Source of the DNA: Euclidia mi
Taxonomy: Eukaryota; Arthropoda; Insecta; Lepidoptera; Erebidae
Direction of reading: 5' to 3'
Length of the DNA: 64,000 bases
Assembly: GCA_944739405.2 (NCBI GenBank)
Contig: OX123182.2
Span: 21,897,326-21,961,325 of the forward strand
Both the position numbers and the translations under genes were made by a program. A model generated the notes under the pieces. It was not told the origin of the DNA. It was given only the letters and a program-made list of their open reading frames with translations, and ran no database searches. Position 1 is the first letter of the stretch; the number at the start of each line of letters is the position of its first letter. Shown here piece after piece: positions 21,850 through 34,099 of the stretch.

Positions 21850-24800
21850 TTTAAACTTAGCTCATCAAAACATACAAGGCCTATCTGGCAAAGAATTAGA
21901 GATAGATTTATTTTTAAAGAAACATAAGTTGCATATATTATGCATTACGGAACATTAGTTAAGAGGTGACCAATTAATATTGAATAATGAATTTTATACA
22001 GTGTTACGTGCATTCGTAAGAAAGAACGCTATTCGTGGTGGCTCTCTCATATATGTTTGTAATAGTTTTAAATGTAAAGAACGAAAGGACATAGCCGAAC
22101 TTTCTATCGAGCGCACCGCTGAGATATCTTGTGTTGAACTTGAGCAACACGTCATAGTCTGTGTATACCGACCACCGCAAAGTGACTTTAGCCAATTTGA
22201 AAGCATCATGGAGGACGTCTTAAAACACTTAAGTTCCAGCAGGAAGTCAATAATCGTATGTGGTGATTTTAATGTTAACTTTTTAGAACAATCACCAACT
22301 TGTACTAGGTTAGTTAGCTTATTTATGTCATTTAATTTGAATGTTTTATTTTCTGAACCAACTAGAATTACCTCACATTCTTCTACATGCTTAGACAATA
22401 TTTTTTGCAATTGTTTGTACTTAAGTAAAGCTGTTTTGAGCGACTTGACATCGGATCACTGTGGACAAAAGGTTGTAATTCCAACTAATACAACCCCTAC
22501 AGTACAAAAAATCACATGTAGGCAATCGCTTTAGTGATGATGTTGCTGCTAAGATCGCCAGCATTGACTTAATTCACGATGATCCTGATGAATTATATAA
22601 GTGGTTATTTGATGTTATTAAAAATGAATACAATAATATTTTTAAGCAGAAGACATTTGCCAAGAGCTCTAAAGTAAAATTTTGTGATTGGGCAACAGTA
22701 GGAATATACAAAAGTAGATCTAGGTTGTATGATCTGTATGGTATGAAACAATAATTTTAATCCTTAATTTATTGAATATGTAAGAAATTACTCAAAAGTT
22801 TTTAAGAGAGCATGTGCTTTAGCTAAGTCTATATTTATAAGTAATAAAATTAAAGAATCCAAGACCAAAATAAAAACAACTTGGAACATTATTAACAGTG
22901 AGACAGGTCGAGCTAAGTTGGTAGATAATAGCTATGAATTAAAATGTAATGGAGAAATAAATACAAAGAAAATTTATGTTGCTTTTTCATAAACATACCA
23001 GTGAAAACAACCAATTATTTAGACTCATGCCCAAGCAAAGCAGAGATATTAGTTAGGGGCAATGTGAATGAGTATGATGTGCTGTTTAATTTTAAATATA
23101 TTGACACCAATGACATCCTCAAGACTTTCAAGATGATCAATATTAAGAAATCTATTGACTTATGGGGAATTTCAGTTAAACTTATTCACCAAATTATTTT
23201 TAGCATAGCTCCATATTTAGCTGCAATATTTAATAGATGCGTGGATAAAGGGGTATTTCCTGATTTAATGAAACACAGCAAGGTGATACCACTTTTCAAA
23301 AAATGCTCCAAGAGCGACCCTAGTAACTTTCGGCCAATTTCTATCTTACCTGCAATCAGTAAAATTTTTGAAAAAGTTATTTTGCATCAGTTAGAGAGCC
23401 ACTTTCTCACAAATAATTTATTGCACAGTGATCAGTATGGCTTCACTAAGGGTCGCTCCACCGTTGATGCCGGTGTAACTCTATTAAAACACATTTTTAA
23501 CGCTTGGGAAAATTTGAAGGACGCCATTGGTGTTTTTTGCGACTTGTCAAAAGCTTTTGATTGTGTTGAACATGATACTCTTTTACGTAAACTCAACCAT
23601 TATGGTATTCGGGATAGCGCACTCAATCTTGTTGCCAGTTACCTTAGAGATAGAGTTCAGTATGTAGATGTTAGTGGAAGTAGGTCTCAAGGTTTGCTAG
23701 TGGGAATGGGCGTTCCACAGGGCTCTGTTCTTGGTCCGTTTCTTTTTTTAATATATATTAATGACTTGCCATTCTTTGTTAAAAATCTATGTGATATTGT
23801 TCTTTTTGCTGACGATACTTCACTTATTTTTAAAGTTGATCGTAATACAAGTAACATTGACAGCGTAAATAATTCTCTTGAGCAAGTACTACATTAGTTC
23901 GCGACTAATAATTTGCTACTCAACTCCGGCAAAACAAAGTGTGTGAAATTCACTTTGCTGAATGTCAAAAATGTTCTTACTAATATAACTTTAAATAACG
24001 AAACAATTAACCTAGTTGATTCAACTGTATTTTTAGGTTTAACTCTAGATTGTAAGCTTCAGTAGGGCGCCCAAATATCCTGTCTGGCATTCAAACTTAG
24101 TTCTGCAGCATTTGCAGTTAGGAAAGTTCGACAATTCACAGACGTAGATACTGCTAGACTAGTTTACTTTAGTTACTTTCACAGTGATACATGTCTTACG
24201 GGATACTGTTATGGGGTATGGCGGCCGATATTCAGACAATTTTTGTTATTTAAAAGAGCGCCATACGCGCAATATATAAGTTAGGTGCTAGAGATTATTT
24301 ACGAGATAAATTTAAAGAAGTAGAAATATTTACAATTGCATCGCAGTACATATTTGCTAATTTAATGTACGTTAAGAAAAACTTATATTGGCGACAATCG
24401 AAAGGCGAAGAGGAAAGATGTTTGGCCACCTTATACGACATGACGACTTCATTAAAAACATCATTGAAGGTAAAATAGACGGAAAGAGAGGAAGGGGCCG
24501 ACCCAGGAGAGCATATATGGACCAGATAAAAGAAAGGACGAAGGTCATGTCGTATAAGGAGGTCAAGGTACTGGCCGAAGATCGTGAAATATGGCGTTTA
24601 CTCCACCGACAAGAGCGACGCTCTTAAGTTTAAAGAAGAAGAAGAAAAACTTAACTCTTTACCGTAAAAATAGTGACTTGCACAAAGTGAACACAAGGAA
24701 TAAGCATAAACTAGTGGGCACTGACTACCGCCTACATAAAGTTCATAATTCATTTGCGGGACTCGGTATACAATTCTTCAACAAATTACCTCTGGAAATA

Positions 24801-24899
24801 ATGAATTTACCTTTACACAAATTTAAAACCACTACTAGGAATTTTCTTTTAAAAAAGGGTTATTACACTATTAAAGAATTTATAGATGACAAGACATAA
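21850..24899 (+). pseudogene. LINE ORF2 (APE endonuclease and RT) of the host element
   Basis: Endonuclease motifs appear in order: HQNIQGL-type start near 21865, VCVYRPPQSDFSQFE, IIVCGDFNVNFLE, LDNIFCN and SDLTSDHCG. After a frameshift near 22520 comes a weakly conserved stretch, then RT: NFRPISILPAISKIFEK, DQYGFTKGRSTVDA, GVFCDLSKAFDCVEHDTLL, GVPQGSVLGPFLFLIYINDL and the active site VLFADDTSLIF. Stops at 23895 and 24063 and further shifts break the chain. The C terminus (HNSFAGLGIQFFNKLP to DDKT) resumes after the RTE insertion at 24654. The family acts by target-primed reverse transcription; this copy is inactive. Confidence 0.78.
24374..24653 (+). mobile_element. RTE-like LINE 3' fragment with 12-bp target duplication
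   Basis: Insert at 24386-24641 between direct repeats aagaaaaactta (24374-24385 and 24642-24653). It encodes RRRGKMFGHLIRHDD, IIEGKIDGKRGRGRPRRAY and REIWRLLHRQERRS, the usual C-terminal tail of RTE-type polyproteins, and ends in a gaagaagaag tail. Only the last ~75 codons were copied, so this is a strong 5' truncation. The host LINE's own frame resumes directly after the right duplication. Confidence 0.85.
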
Positions 24900-25280
24900 T
24901 GTGTCTAGTTGCTTTTTTAAATTTATAATTTGTTGAATCTAATATATCAGTTTTTATCCCTGATCTAATCATTGTTCACTTATTGCCTTTACAGAATTCT
25001 TTAATCTATTGGTTGCTGACACATCTATACTGCTGTCGCTATAGTGTTTTGTTGTTATACTATTCACATATTTTTTTCATATCCATTTATTTCTAATCAG
25101 TGTCGCGAAGTGTTTTGGCTGTGTCAGCAATCATGATACCACAAATTGTAAGATTAAGGTTCTGATTAAAACAAAAAGAGTGGCATGAGTTTCTTCCAGG
25201 CTCTTCTCATAGCCCTACCATCCCGAACCTGGTTGTAAAAAAAGAAATGACGTTCATAAGTGTTGCTTTTGTAACCTACA

Positions 25281-25316
25281 TGAATAAATTTGAATTTGAA
25301 TTTGAATTTGAATTGC
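25281..25316 (+). repeat. (TTTGAA)n tail of the host LINE
   Basis: About five copies of tttgaa follow 'acctacatgaataaat', a 3' end style seen in CR1/Jockey-type LINEs of moths. It marks the 3' end of the 17945-25316 element. Confidence 0.75.
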
Positions 25317-25833
25317 GGACTAACTACGGAATTCAATATTCGAACTATAGATAGATCTGTGGATTTTAGATTCGTTTTTGACATAAGCTCCATAAATTGA
25401 TAGCCGAGTGACATAAGCTCCATAAATAGATAGCCGAAGCAGCGATAGCCGAGTAGAGAGACCGACGGACTGCTACGCAGAGGGTCTCGGGTTCGAATCC
25501 ATGGCACGCACCAATGAGTTTTCTAAGTTAAGTGCGTATTAATTTGGTAATTATCGCTTGCTTCTCGGTGAAGGAAAACATCGTGAGGAAACCTGCATGT
25601 CTGAAAGTTCTTTATAATGTTCTCGAAAGACATGTGAAGTCTGCCAACCCGCACTTGGCCAGCGTGGTGGACTATGGCCTTACCCTGCTCATAGTGAGAT
25701 GAGGCCCGTGCCCATCAGTGAGACAGTATAAAGGGCTGATGATATAAGCTCCATAAAAAATATGTCAAACACGAATCACGAATCTCAAAATCTATGCATG
25801 GATCGAATATTGAAAATGGCCGTAAGTCAATTT
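25317..25833. mobile_element. Palindromic MITE split by a SINE
   Basis: The left arm (attcaatattcgaactatag ... gattcgtttttgacataagctcc) and right arm (ccataaaaaatatgtcaaac ... catggatcgaatattgaaaat) are imperfect inverted repeats around a gacataagctccat core. A related element with the same core is at 42138-42290. A 31-bp piece with gacataagctccataaa is tandemly duplicated at 25380-25441, and SINE-A lies within. Confidence 0.55.
25427..25743 (+). mobile_element. SINE-A inserted in the palindromic MITE
   Basis: Head gcagcgatagccgagtagag, B-box ggttcgaatcc, tail aaagggctgatg. Direct repeats ataagctccataaa at 25413-25426 and 25744-25757 are the target-site duplication. Confidence 0.83.
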
Positions 25834-26855
25834 ATTATATACGTATTTATAAAAGTTTGCATGAATGTTTATCCATTTTCTAGTACCCATAGTAAACGTT
25901 CTGATTTGGTTGGGTCTAGACGGTGTACTTCTTATAGTATGGGATTAGAATATTATTTAGAGTACTTCCTACACTTTACCATTTCCTCTTCATCTGGACC
26001 AATTTACGCCTCTGTATTAAACATAGACATTACGCGTATGGCATGTAAAATTTTACTACTAAAAATAAAATGGTGAGTGAGGGCCCAAGATGGATGGTCA
26101 CGCTCTGTCCACGGCTCGCTCACACTTCTTTCGTATGTGAACAGAAAGTCCCGGATGGAACCCAGATGCACGGTCTTAGCACGACCACGGGCTTTCCCCG
26201 TACCGAGAACAGCACTAATGTGTGTGAAGTCATATGATGTGTGTGATTAGTCCTTTGACTATTCACACACATCAGGAGCCGTGCCCGGTATCGAATAAAG
26301 ATTCGGTCTACTTCATTAGGAAACGATTTAAATTGTTTACTCATGGTCTTTAGTAAAGACTCATTGATGGCCATTTCATTATCTGTTTTACTTTCCATAT
26401 AATTTTTTTTAGCGTAACTAGCACTTTTTCAGGAGTCATTGTACTATTACGCTAATATGTGTAGGTATAAGTACGAATTTATTGTTTGATATTAACTGTT
26501 TGTCTTACACACTTGTAGTCAAAACTAAACAACGGCCACGTCAAACAAATGTTTGTTGAATTAAATTCCAATAACTAAAAAATACCACTGTACATTTACT
26601 TATCTATCTATTTTATCTAACACAGCGGGACTACCTGCCTGTAACGCTTTCAAAATTACGGAACCGATTTCGGTAACTTTGGGAAGATGGATGGGTGTAC
26701 GAATGTAATGGTTTTTAGTCTTGCACACAACCATCTACTGAATGGAAATCCATGAAACACTGTAGTAACATAGCTTATACATCAGGATAGCACAAGCACA
26801 GCTATCTATTGTCCCGAAAACCGACCTCAAGCGGTTAACGCAGGGCAGAGGCAAA
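25834..26855. other. No recognisable gene
   Basis: Frames at 25762-26076 and (minus) 26120-26398 have no recognisable domain. 26090-26310 is less AT-rich and could be an old repeat, but I could not assign it. Confidence 0.45.
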
Positions 26856-27062
26856 TCTTAATATATAAAATCCTTGCGTTACTGACTGACTGACAGACAC
26901 GCTGCAGCCGAAACTATTGGGCGCAGAAAGCTGAAATTTGGCATGTATGTTCCTTGGGGACCGTAGGGGTGCACTAAGAAGGGATTTCTCAAAATTCCCA
27001 CGGGATCGGCCAAAACGGGTAAATTTAAAATAAAAGCAGGCGTAGCTGCTGGCGTCCTCTAG
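26856..27062 (+). mobile_element. Non-autonomous Helitron, 207 bp
   Basis: Begins TCTTAATATATAAAATCC after an A and ends CTCTAG before a T, with no target duplication: the A|T insertion and TC...CTAG ends of Helitrons. The interior has ttgggcgcagaaagctgaaa and the 3' region gtagctgctggcgtcct. A minus-strand sister of the same length (207 bp) is at 47975-48181, and a 3' fragment at 42455-42544. Confidence 0.75.
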
Positions 27063-27470
27063 TTTGTAATAAATTAATTGCCTTCTTATATCTTCAATTT
27101 AAGATTCTCATCACAGACGAAAAGGATTCTATAATATTATATCTTAAGGTAAAATAACTCTCGCCATACATTTCAATAAGGCCTCATTTAATGAAGGTTA
27201 TATAACGTATTTTCATAATACGAAATCTCAAAGCAAACACGAACAGACTCGATATTGCGTAGTAATAACAGGTACAGGGGTACGAAGCTAAAAATACATC
27301 AACAACTTGAAACATATACAATTTCGACTCTTTTTCTTTTTTTATCAAGCAATTATTCTGTTAAATATCATAAAATGTAAACCACTATGCACGTTGCTAA
27401 ATATTGTGGTTCAAATTAGAATAATAATATCCCAGTTCAACTCACACGCAGTCACAAACTGAACAGAGCT

Positions 27471-27604
27471 TGTACTATGTCAGAATACACCCACAGAAAC
27501 AGGAAAAATATTCGTGCTCTTCACAAAATGATTTATCCTGGGTGGGAATCGAACCTTCCGCTTTGCAGTCAGGATCACTAACCACCGCAAAGACCAATCA
27601 AGTC
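27471..27604 (-). mobile_element. tRNA-headed SINE, minus strand
   Basis: On the minus strand: ggtctttgcggtggttagtg (A-box region), gactgcaaagcggaaggttc and B-box ggttcgattcc, followed by a non-tRNA body (aagagcacgaatatttttcc). There is no clean cloverleaf, so I call it a SINE and not a tRNA gene. Confidence 0.6.
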
Positions 27605-30600
27605 AATATTTGAAAACTTTTGACCTTTAGTTTACCTACAATTTTTTTTTTCACTTTTGCAATACCGTGGCTTTCATCAGACCTAACACAAACCTCACAG
27701 CGATAAACGTAATCAACACAAACTTGCACCCACTGCAAAAACTATAGAACCGAAAAAATACGGTTCCGAAGAAAACCGGTCACGAATAGCGTAGAAAGTT
27801 GTATGAACGAACACGAACACTTCTATTAACTCGGCACGGTTTGTAATTGAATTTCGGATTTTTTTCATCGACCTCTCGTTGCCTCTGATTGGGTTTTGAG
27901 TGAGCCCCGACTTGTTTTCTGGTGCACTGATTGCAGTGGCCATTGTCCCGCCCGAAATCGAACTGAAAGTAATGGGGGTCCCGTCTAGGATTACGACATT
28001 TGCAATTTCAGACGCCAAATTGTTTTTTTGGGAGTGCAATTAGAATTTAGGAGCAGTTTGGTGTTTGCAGTGTCATCGGTGACACTGTCTTTTGATTTGC
28101 TATAAGTTAATTTTTTTTAAATTTACTTCCCAATTCTGGTGCATAGTGTTTTAGTCCTTGCAATCTTCGCTTTAATAGAGCTCTAGATATTTCCATCGAC
28201 GTAGAACATTTAGTTGTTTTTCATTTCAAAATATCTCTAAGCGTAACATAACCGCCCAAGGGGCAATTTTTAAGCTATAAAAACAATTTATTTATATTGC
28301 ACTGAAATAAATTCGCCGATAAATTTTATTATTTGGTAATGTGATATCGTTGCAAAATATTACTTACTTTAACTCATACTCAGTAATTTTCCTCGAAGCT
28401 ACGTAACTATTCTAACACCGTCTAAAAAGTTGCCGAACATTTTTCATTTCTCAAATTAATCTAGGTCAATCCTATCTTCTCACGCCCCACATGCCCCTGT
28501 AATAAAGTTCCGTAAATCAATAACTGCAGCTGACTACTTACAAGCAGAAGATTATTTAACACCGATAATATCAATTAGCCCATTTACTAGTTAAACACAA
28601 ATGCCTTATTAAAGGTTAAGAACTTACCATAGTTGCAAGTTTAGTCTTAGATTTCAAAATTACTTTAAATTATTTTTGTTGAGAGTATGTATATATTTTA
28701 ATAGCACATTTGTTCCAGAGTCAGCAGCTGTCAATAATGCATGTTTAATCTGCTTATAATAGTAAATTAGATATTTTGTTTACCATATTTACTATAAGCT
28801 AAAGACTTAATTTCGAAATATATAAATTTAGTCCATGTTCTAATAAGGCGGATTCTGTCTTCAAATTCGAACAGCATCACAAATTCCCAGCTAATTACAC
28901 AATACCACGCCCATTCACCTGAAATTCTACTTACAAATTTTTAAATTTATTTCTTTTCCCCTTAATCAGAGATTCGCATTTCGTCTCAAACTAATCCTCA
29001 AACAAAATAAATAAGCTTATTTTCTTTAGGTTTATTACGTAGAGGCACCATTAACATAGATATTTGATAATATATGAGAAAAGCAACAAATCATAACAGA
29101 CAGAAATATATGCGCGCCCAATGGTCCAGAAAAGGTCTTCGACAAGAATAAAACAAAATGTTTGCGTCTATTTGCAAGAAAACTAAGCGCATTCTTCGTT
29201 CACCGTGCCTCGATGACGTGGACTAGCGCTAGTATTCTGAATAGCTTTGCTTATATTTTAGGTTTGTTTAAAAATACGAAAATATCCTTGCAATCTTGTT
29301 TTTTATTTGGCGTCGACTGTGAAGAGTTTGGTTGGCCGTTGGTCTGAAATAATTAGTTTTCATTTTTGTTAGAGATTGTTAGCAACTATTAGGAGGTTTA
29401 TAATTTAGACAACGCATTTACCCTATATACAGCAGTGGGTTCACCTTGGCGGATGTTAAAATATTTGCGGCAGAGTTTGTTCTAGATTCATAATGACATT
29501 CATATTCGAAATTTGAAAACAAAATGAAAAGAAAAAATATTTTTATTATTAGTACCACAATCACACCAAAAGATCATGGTGACCTCTTGGGTAGTACACA
29601 TCCACAAATAATCATATTCACATTTATTCACTTTCAATTACTTATTCATCCAAACTGCAAGTCCGTTTCTATCTAAAGACAGCACAGTCCTCCGTGCACA
29701 GTGAAAGTAAATACCGCGTGAAATTGAAAGAGCATCGATCGTGTGTTCCCGGATCAGATGTTCACGTAAGTCGTATCACGCCACGTTACTTCCGATGTAC
29801 TCACTTAATACAGTCGTGTCTCCTTTACGGTTTACGGCTCGAAAAGGTTAATTAATGACTTATCTATGTTCTGTCGTGAGTTGCTTTTCAGTTGCTGTTT
29901 TGATTGGGTGCTGTTGCAAATTATTTACAGTGCTGCATTTAATAAGCCTTCAAATTTGAATCTAATGTTTTGAGATGAAAGACGTGCGTGTTATGACTGT
30001 ATATAATACTACGTGAATGGAAAAAAAAATGGCAATGATTGTATTATTATAATATAATATAGGTATTTTAAATTTATTGCCAATTTTTCCGTCATATTGT
30101 TGATATTGATAGTAAACGAAATTGCGTTTTTGTAAGTTGCACAATGCATCTACGACAAGTACCTGGACAATAACAAAACGGTATCAAGTTAGTAGTGAAC
30201 TTTTCAGCAAATTGTACTCGAAGGAAGAAGACAATATTTGGCAATCAATGTTCTATTTTTTTTCTTTCTCATTGAAGCGTCAATATTCTGTACTGGATGT
30301 TGACCGGCGATATGAGCATTCTTTTGTAACAGACTCAAGCATTCGCCGTTCTTTTTTAATTTGTTGAACTGAACAATGAACAGAGGCAAACATTGCTTCC
30401 AACATTTTCGAAAATCCAAAAGTTCGAAGCAAACTTATAGTCCTTTTGTTAGATGCTCGTCAGAACGCGCGAAATAATGCTCGCTAAGACGATCTCGTTT
30501 GTTTTTCTGTAATGTAATATTGGCAAGAATGCACATTACAAGTGAATGCTCAAGTGTATCAGCACCTTTAGTATTTTTAACAACAGACGGTCTATCTCCG

Positions 30601-31435
30601 AAAACTGCCGTCCAAGCCTTTTTGACCAAAATATAGTAAAGTCGAATTATAATCATTCTTAAAAATTAGTTAATTTTTTAATACCACTTACAAGCTTTTT
30701 TTTAACTATCCATCCTTAACACTCATTGAATTAATAGCAAAGCCGCTCTAAAGCCCGCACTGTTCAACCAAACAAAAACTACAAATGCAAATACGATATC
30801 GCCATGCATTTTTGTCACAAAAACTTTTATCAAATCACAAGGGCAGAATTTCCTAGGGTACTCTGCAATCATTTTTCGCTGTAGTCCCGATCGTGTGACG
30901 GTAACAAAACTAGTCAAACCTGCGTAAAAGCTTGTCCTGTAACGACGCGGCCACGACCTTGTCACTGGGGTGAAACGCGGAACGCGACGCGTGTTGACTG
31001 TCGCGTTAAATTCACGGCGACAGCGATGAGGGCAACAGAGTAGGGAGTGGTGTGGACATCGCTTGGCGTCACTGTCACATGCCGCGTTTCATGTCGCGTC
31101 TCTCATTGTCAAAGTTATGGTTTGGCCACGCCAAGCCATAACTCTTAATTTCTGTATATTGCTGGCTGGCTACGCTAGTGTATTTTTAGACTAGTGTTAG
31201 GTTTAATAAATATTTATTGTCATTATCATAGTACCGATAGCCGATGATGATGGTTATATCAAAAGCTTCTTGTATTTTAGGATCATGATTATTGTTTCGG
31301 GGAAGGCTATTGTAAATGATATCCCTTCAGAGGTTTTATACTTATTGCATTTATAGTGGAACTCTACAATAGGTCTGCTATAAACCTCCTATACAATAAA
31401 TAAAAAGTTATAAGTGACCGTGTATACACTACTAT
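27605..31435. other. Long stretch with no recognisable gene
   Basis: Short frames (27713-28039 minus, 29162-29347, 30122-30367, 30435-30656 minus) have no domain I recognise. 27730-28040 and 30930-31110 are richer in GC and may be old element ends. A short palindrome cagtgtcatcggtgacactg is at about 28066. Nothing else is supported. Confidence 0.45.
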
Positions 31436-32405
31436 TTTTTAAATAGTACAAAAAATTTAAAGGGGCTCTAAGTATCATTAACTGATCATATTTGTGTAGG
31501 TAAAAAATAAAAACACTAAGTCCCAAAACTGTCCACAAAAATACGTAATAATTGGTAAATGCATAACAAAAACTATGACCTACTATGAGTAGTAATAGTA
31601 GTAAACTGCTCCATTGATAAATTTCCCCCTGACCCTCTGCACCCGCACCGCGCCCCGATGCGACAAATATTGCTAAATCGTTAGCGGAAATGAGCGCATC
31701 CATTTTTCGCCGCAACAGTTAATTGTTTGTTTACGTTTGCCCGACGCGATGGCTTATCAGTTCACATCACGTGAGTATGTAGCTATGCTTCGTGCATACT
31801 TTTTGAGTTGAGGAATCGCAAGTGCAGCTGTGCGTTTGTACAGGTAAGAGTTTGGAAGTCAGTGGATCGGTCGAGGTGGCCCTGTAGCTCGGCCTCCATG
31901 CTCACCTGATAAGGTCGTCAATCAAGTATATCCGTGAACATGGCGCTTGCAGCAGTGCCGAAATATCGGTTACTCCAAACAAAGGTACGTGGTATATATC
32001 TCGAAAGACAATTTAAATCAAGAATATGAGCCTTTCCACAGAGTGACTGCCTGTCTAACCTCCGCAACCCAAAGGGATATCCATATTCCATGGTTTAGAC
32101 TAGTGTCAGTTTATTTAGAAGGTACTGACGCCCTATAACGACTGACAAAGATCTTCATGACAACCGAGACCGATGGCTTAACGGGCTCGCCGAGGCACGG
32201 GGCAAACGATAATTTGTAATTCAATACGCACATAACTCCGAAAAGTCATTGGTGCGCGCCGGGGATTCGAACCCGATACCCTCTGCATGGCAGTCTGCTG
32301 GTATCTCCACTAGGCTATCGCTGCCTTCTAGTTTGACATGATGATGATGAAATGATATTTGTAAATAGCAGATGATTCTAACTTCATAAATACGCCAAAA
32401 TTACT
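31436..32405 (-). repeat. Diverged copy of repeat 'R', interrupted by SINE-B
   Basis: 31620-31860 is a reverse-orientation relative of 9305-9560 (gtttgcccgacgcgatggct, gcttcgtgcatactttttgag) and 32340-32405 of 9010-9075 (gtaaatagcagatgattct). The left end (ctattttttaaatagtac) is in the opposite orientation relative to copy 1's end at 8587, which hints at terminal inverted repeats. The intervening part is replaced by SINE-B. Confidence 0.5.
32020..32327 (-). mobile_element. SINE-B, minus strand, 3'-truncated
   Basis: Minus-strand relative of 13731-14105: head ggcagcgatagcctagtgga, B-box gggttcgaatcc, then ttgccccgtgcctcggcgag and gaccccgcaacc-type body ending near acaggcagtcactc. This confirms that the chimeric arrangement is a true family. 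Confidence 0.72.
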
Positions 32406-32704
32406 CTTTTCTTTTATTAGAAGAAAGAAAGAAAGAAAAACTCATTTATTCCGTTTATGTACACATGCAACAGAAAGAGAGATTAAGGCCCACTTGCACA
32501 ACGATTCTTTAATTAAATTTAGATGTATTTCACGAGAAAAAAAAATTAAACACCACTAGCGTCTTGCACAACGAAAAATTTGTCGAATAATATGATTTAA
32601 GAACTGACAAAATTAATTACCGAAAATCGGCTGTTTCGTGGCTAATTTCATTTAAGAACTGTCACACTGATGTTGGCATCTTGTCATTAGCGACGAAAAT
32701 TATC

Positions 32705-32795
32705 AATAATTATATAACTGGACCGGACGACGCAGCAGGGGGAGGCCTAAGTCCAGCAGTGGACGTCCCTAGGCTGACATGATGATGATGATGAT
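32705..32795 (+). repeat. RTE-type LINE 3' tail
   Basis: ggaggcctaagtccagcagtgg then acgtccctaggctgacatga and (atg)n. This is the common 3' end of RTE elements in moths. Similar tails lie at 9073-9165 (minus), 42625-42730 (minus) and 44490-44585 (plus). Confidence 0.65.
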
Positions 32796-32837
32796 ATAAC
32801 TGATAACAATGTAAGTACCTACTTGTGTTATTGTTAA

Positions 32838-33654
32838 CTCTACAATCCTACACTATTTGGCGCACATGTTATTCCTACACTGGGGTGCTGGAACATCCCA
32901 TACTAAAATGACTGTAATCCTTAAAATAAAAATAAAACAATTCATGAAAATACGTTTTATTAAACATAATCGGTAACTTGAGATCACAAATCAGCCTTAT
33001 TACACAAAGTTAAATGTAGTTTGAGCATCAGTGCTTGTAGGATTTGGTCCTTTTTTGAGGATCACTGCAATGGACTAAGTTGGCATCCGGTGACGGTCCT
33101 CCAAATGTTCATGAATCAGTTCCAAACCTTATTTCAAAACTGTCTGCTGAAACTTTATATTTGGCTTATTATTTGATCTTGAACACTTGTATGGAATTAC
33201 TACTGGTCCCAACTTCTATTTCTTCCTCGCCAGATTTGTGGTGTAGAATAGAGCTTATTTCTTCGTAATTCAAACCTCTGACAGCCATCCAAAACAAAAT
33301 AAATAAACTTCATTGAATTTTACCTTCATAATATCTAAAAATATATGTATTTAATTCATATAAGACTATTGTTTTAATAAATAATCAAATTTAATAACTT
33401 ATTACATATAAATGCATCAATCGTAATAAATAAATAATCTTACGATTTTACTACACTGGGGTACTGGCGTACCCCACAGCACTTATACAGGCGATCACAC
33501 AACGCGGTCCCTCGTCACTGTATTGACGTAACGCGAGCGGTTGACACCAAACTAAAATACTCCGACGCGCGAATTCGTGGATATTAAAGAAATTGAGATA
33601 TTTAGAAAACAAATCGGTGTGGGGTGCACCTGCACCCCATGTAGGGTTCTAGGG
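32838..33654 (-). mobile_element. piggyBac-like deletion derivative
   Basis: Bounded by TTAA at 32834-32837 and 33655-33658, the fixed target of piggyBac transposons. The right end read on the reverse strand begins CCCTAGAACCCTACATGGGG; the left end CTCTACAATCCTACACT is a diverged counterpart. Near 33285-33215 on the minus strand a frame starts MAVRGLNYEEISSILHHKSG and continues with acidic residues, the style of piggyBac transposase N termini, and stops after about 40 codons. The catalytic core is absent, so it could move only with a helper. Confidence 0.65.
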
Positions 33655-33873
33655 TTAATGCTCAAAAGTTTGTAGTTATTATTTGTCAATTGTCATTTCG
33701 TTGCTAGGCGACGACAATGCGTTTTGTTTTATGCTCAAAGTATATATAGTCTAAGGTTTTATGCGAAACAATACGCATAACATCGTTAAAATCGTAACAA
33801 AAAGGCTTCATGCCATGAAACAAAACGTAGAAACTACTTTACCGACCTCATAAAATATTTAACTGAATCTAAG

Positions 33874-33878
33874 CATTG
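33874..33878. repeat. Transib target-site duplication, left (cattg)
   Basis: cattg precedes the left TIR and recurs at 36748-36752 after the right TIR. Five bases is the duplication length characteristic of Transib and RAG-type transposition. Confidence 0.85.
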
Positions 33879-33915
33879 CACTATGGTTCGTCTAGAACAA
33901 GCTAGCTAGACAAAA
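33879..33915 (+). repeat. Transib left TIR
   Basis: 37 bp starting CACTATGGTTCG and ending gctagctagacaaaa; an exact reverse complement of 36711-36747. The terminal heptamer CACTATG is the cleavage-adjacent signal in this family. Confidence 0.93.
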
Positions 33916-34047
33916 ACAACTCTTAAATTCCTGGAAGTTAATTACTATTACGAACTCATTACCCCTATAGATTGAGGATTACACCTATTAATTATCAATA
34001 CTACCCTCATTAAGAGCGTCATTAAGGTATGTTTATAAGATGTTGAC

Positions 34048-34056
34048 TATTTAAAG
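34048..34056 (+). promoter_or_regulatory. TATA-like motif upstream of the transposase
   Basis: tatttaaag lies about 50 bp before the proposed ATG at 34100. This fits a short 5' UTR. Weak evidence: AT-rich sequence makes such matches frequent. Confidence 0.3.
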
Positions 34057-34099
34057 GGCATTCATTTGCATTTTTACATCATATTTGATAGCATTGTTT

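Larger units (their letters stand above)
17945..25316 (+). mobile_element. Jockey/CR1-type LINE (host element) with two insertions
   Basis: A decayed plus-strand non-LTR element with an ORF1 remnant (17955-18923, finishing at 21758-21835), ORF2 endonuclease (about 21850-22530), RT (about 23001-24060) and C terminus (24654-24899). The 3' tail is (TTTGAA)n at 25281-25316. It is interrupted by another LINE at 18933-21748 and an RTE fragment at 24386-24641. Removing both leaves about 4.3 kb, a plausible length for such an element. The 5' boundary is uncertain. Confidence 0.75.

Noticed and set aside
21994..22410. 138-codon minus-strand frame
   Set aside because: Antisense shadow of the LINE APE endonuclease (CGDFN, SDH motifs on the plus strand).
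30122..30656. Possible cellular gene fragment
   Set aside because: Short frames on both strands without domains, splice structure or codon signal; not supportable.
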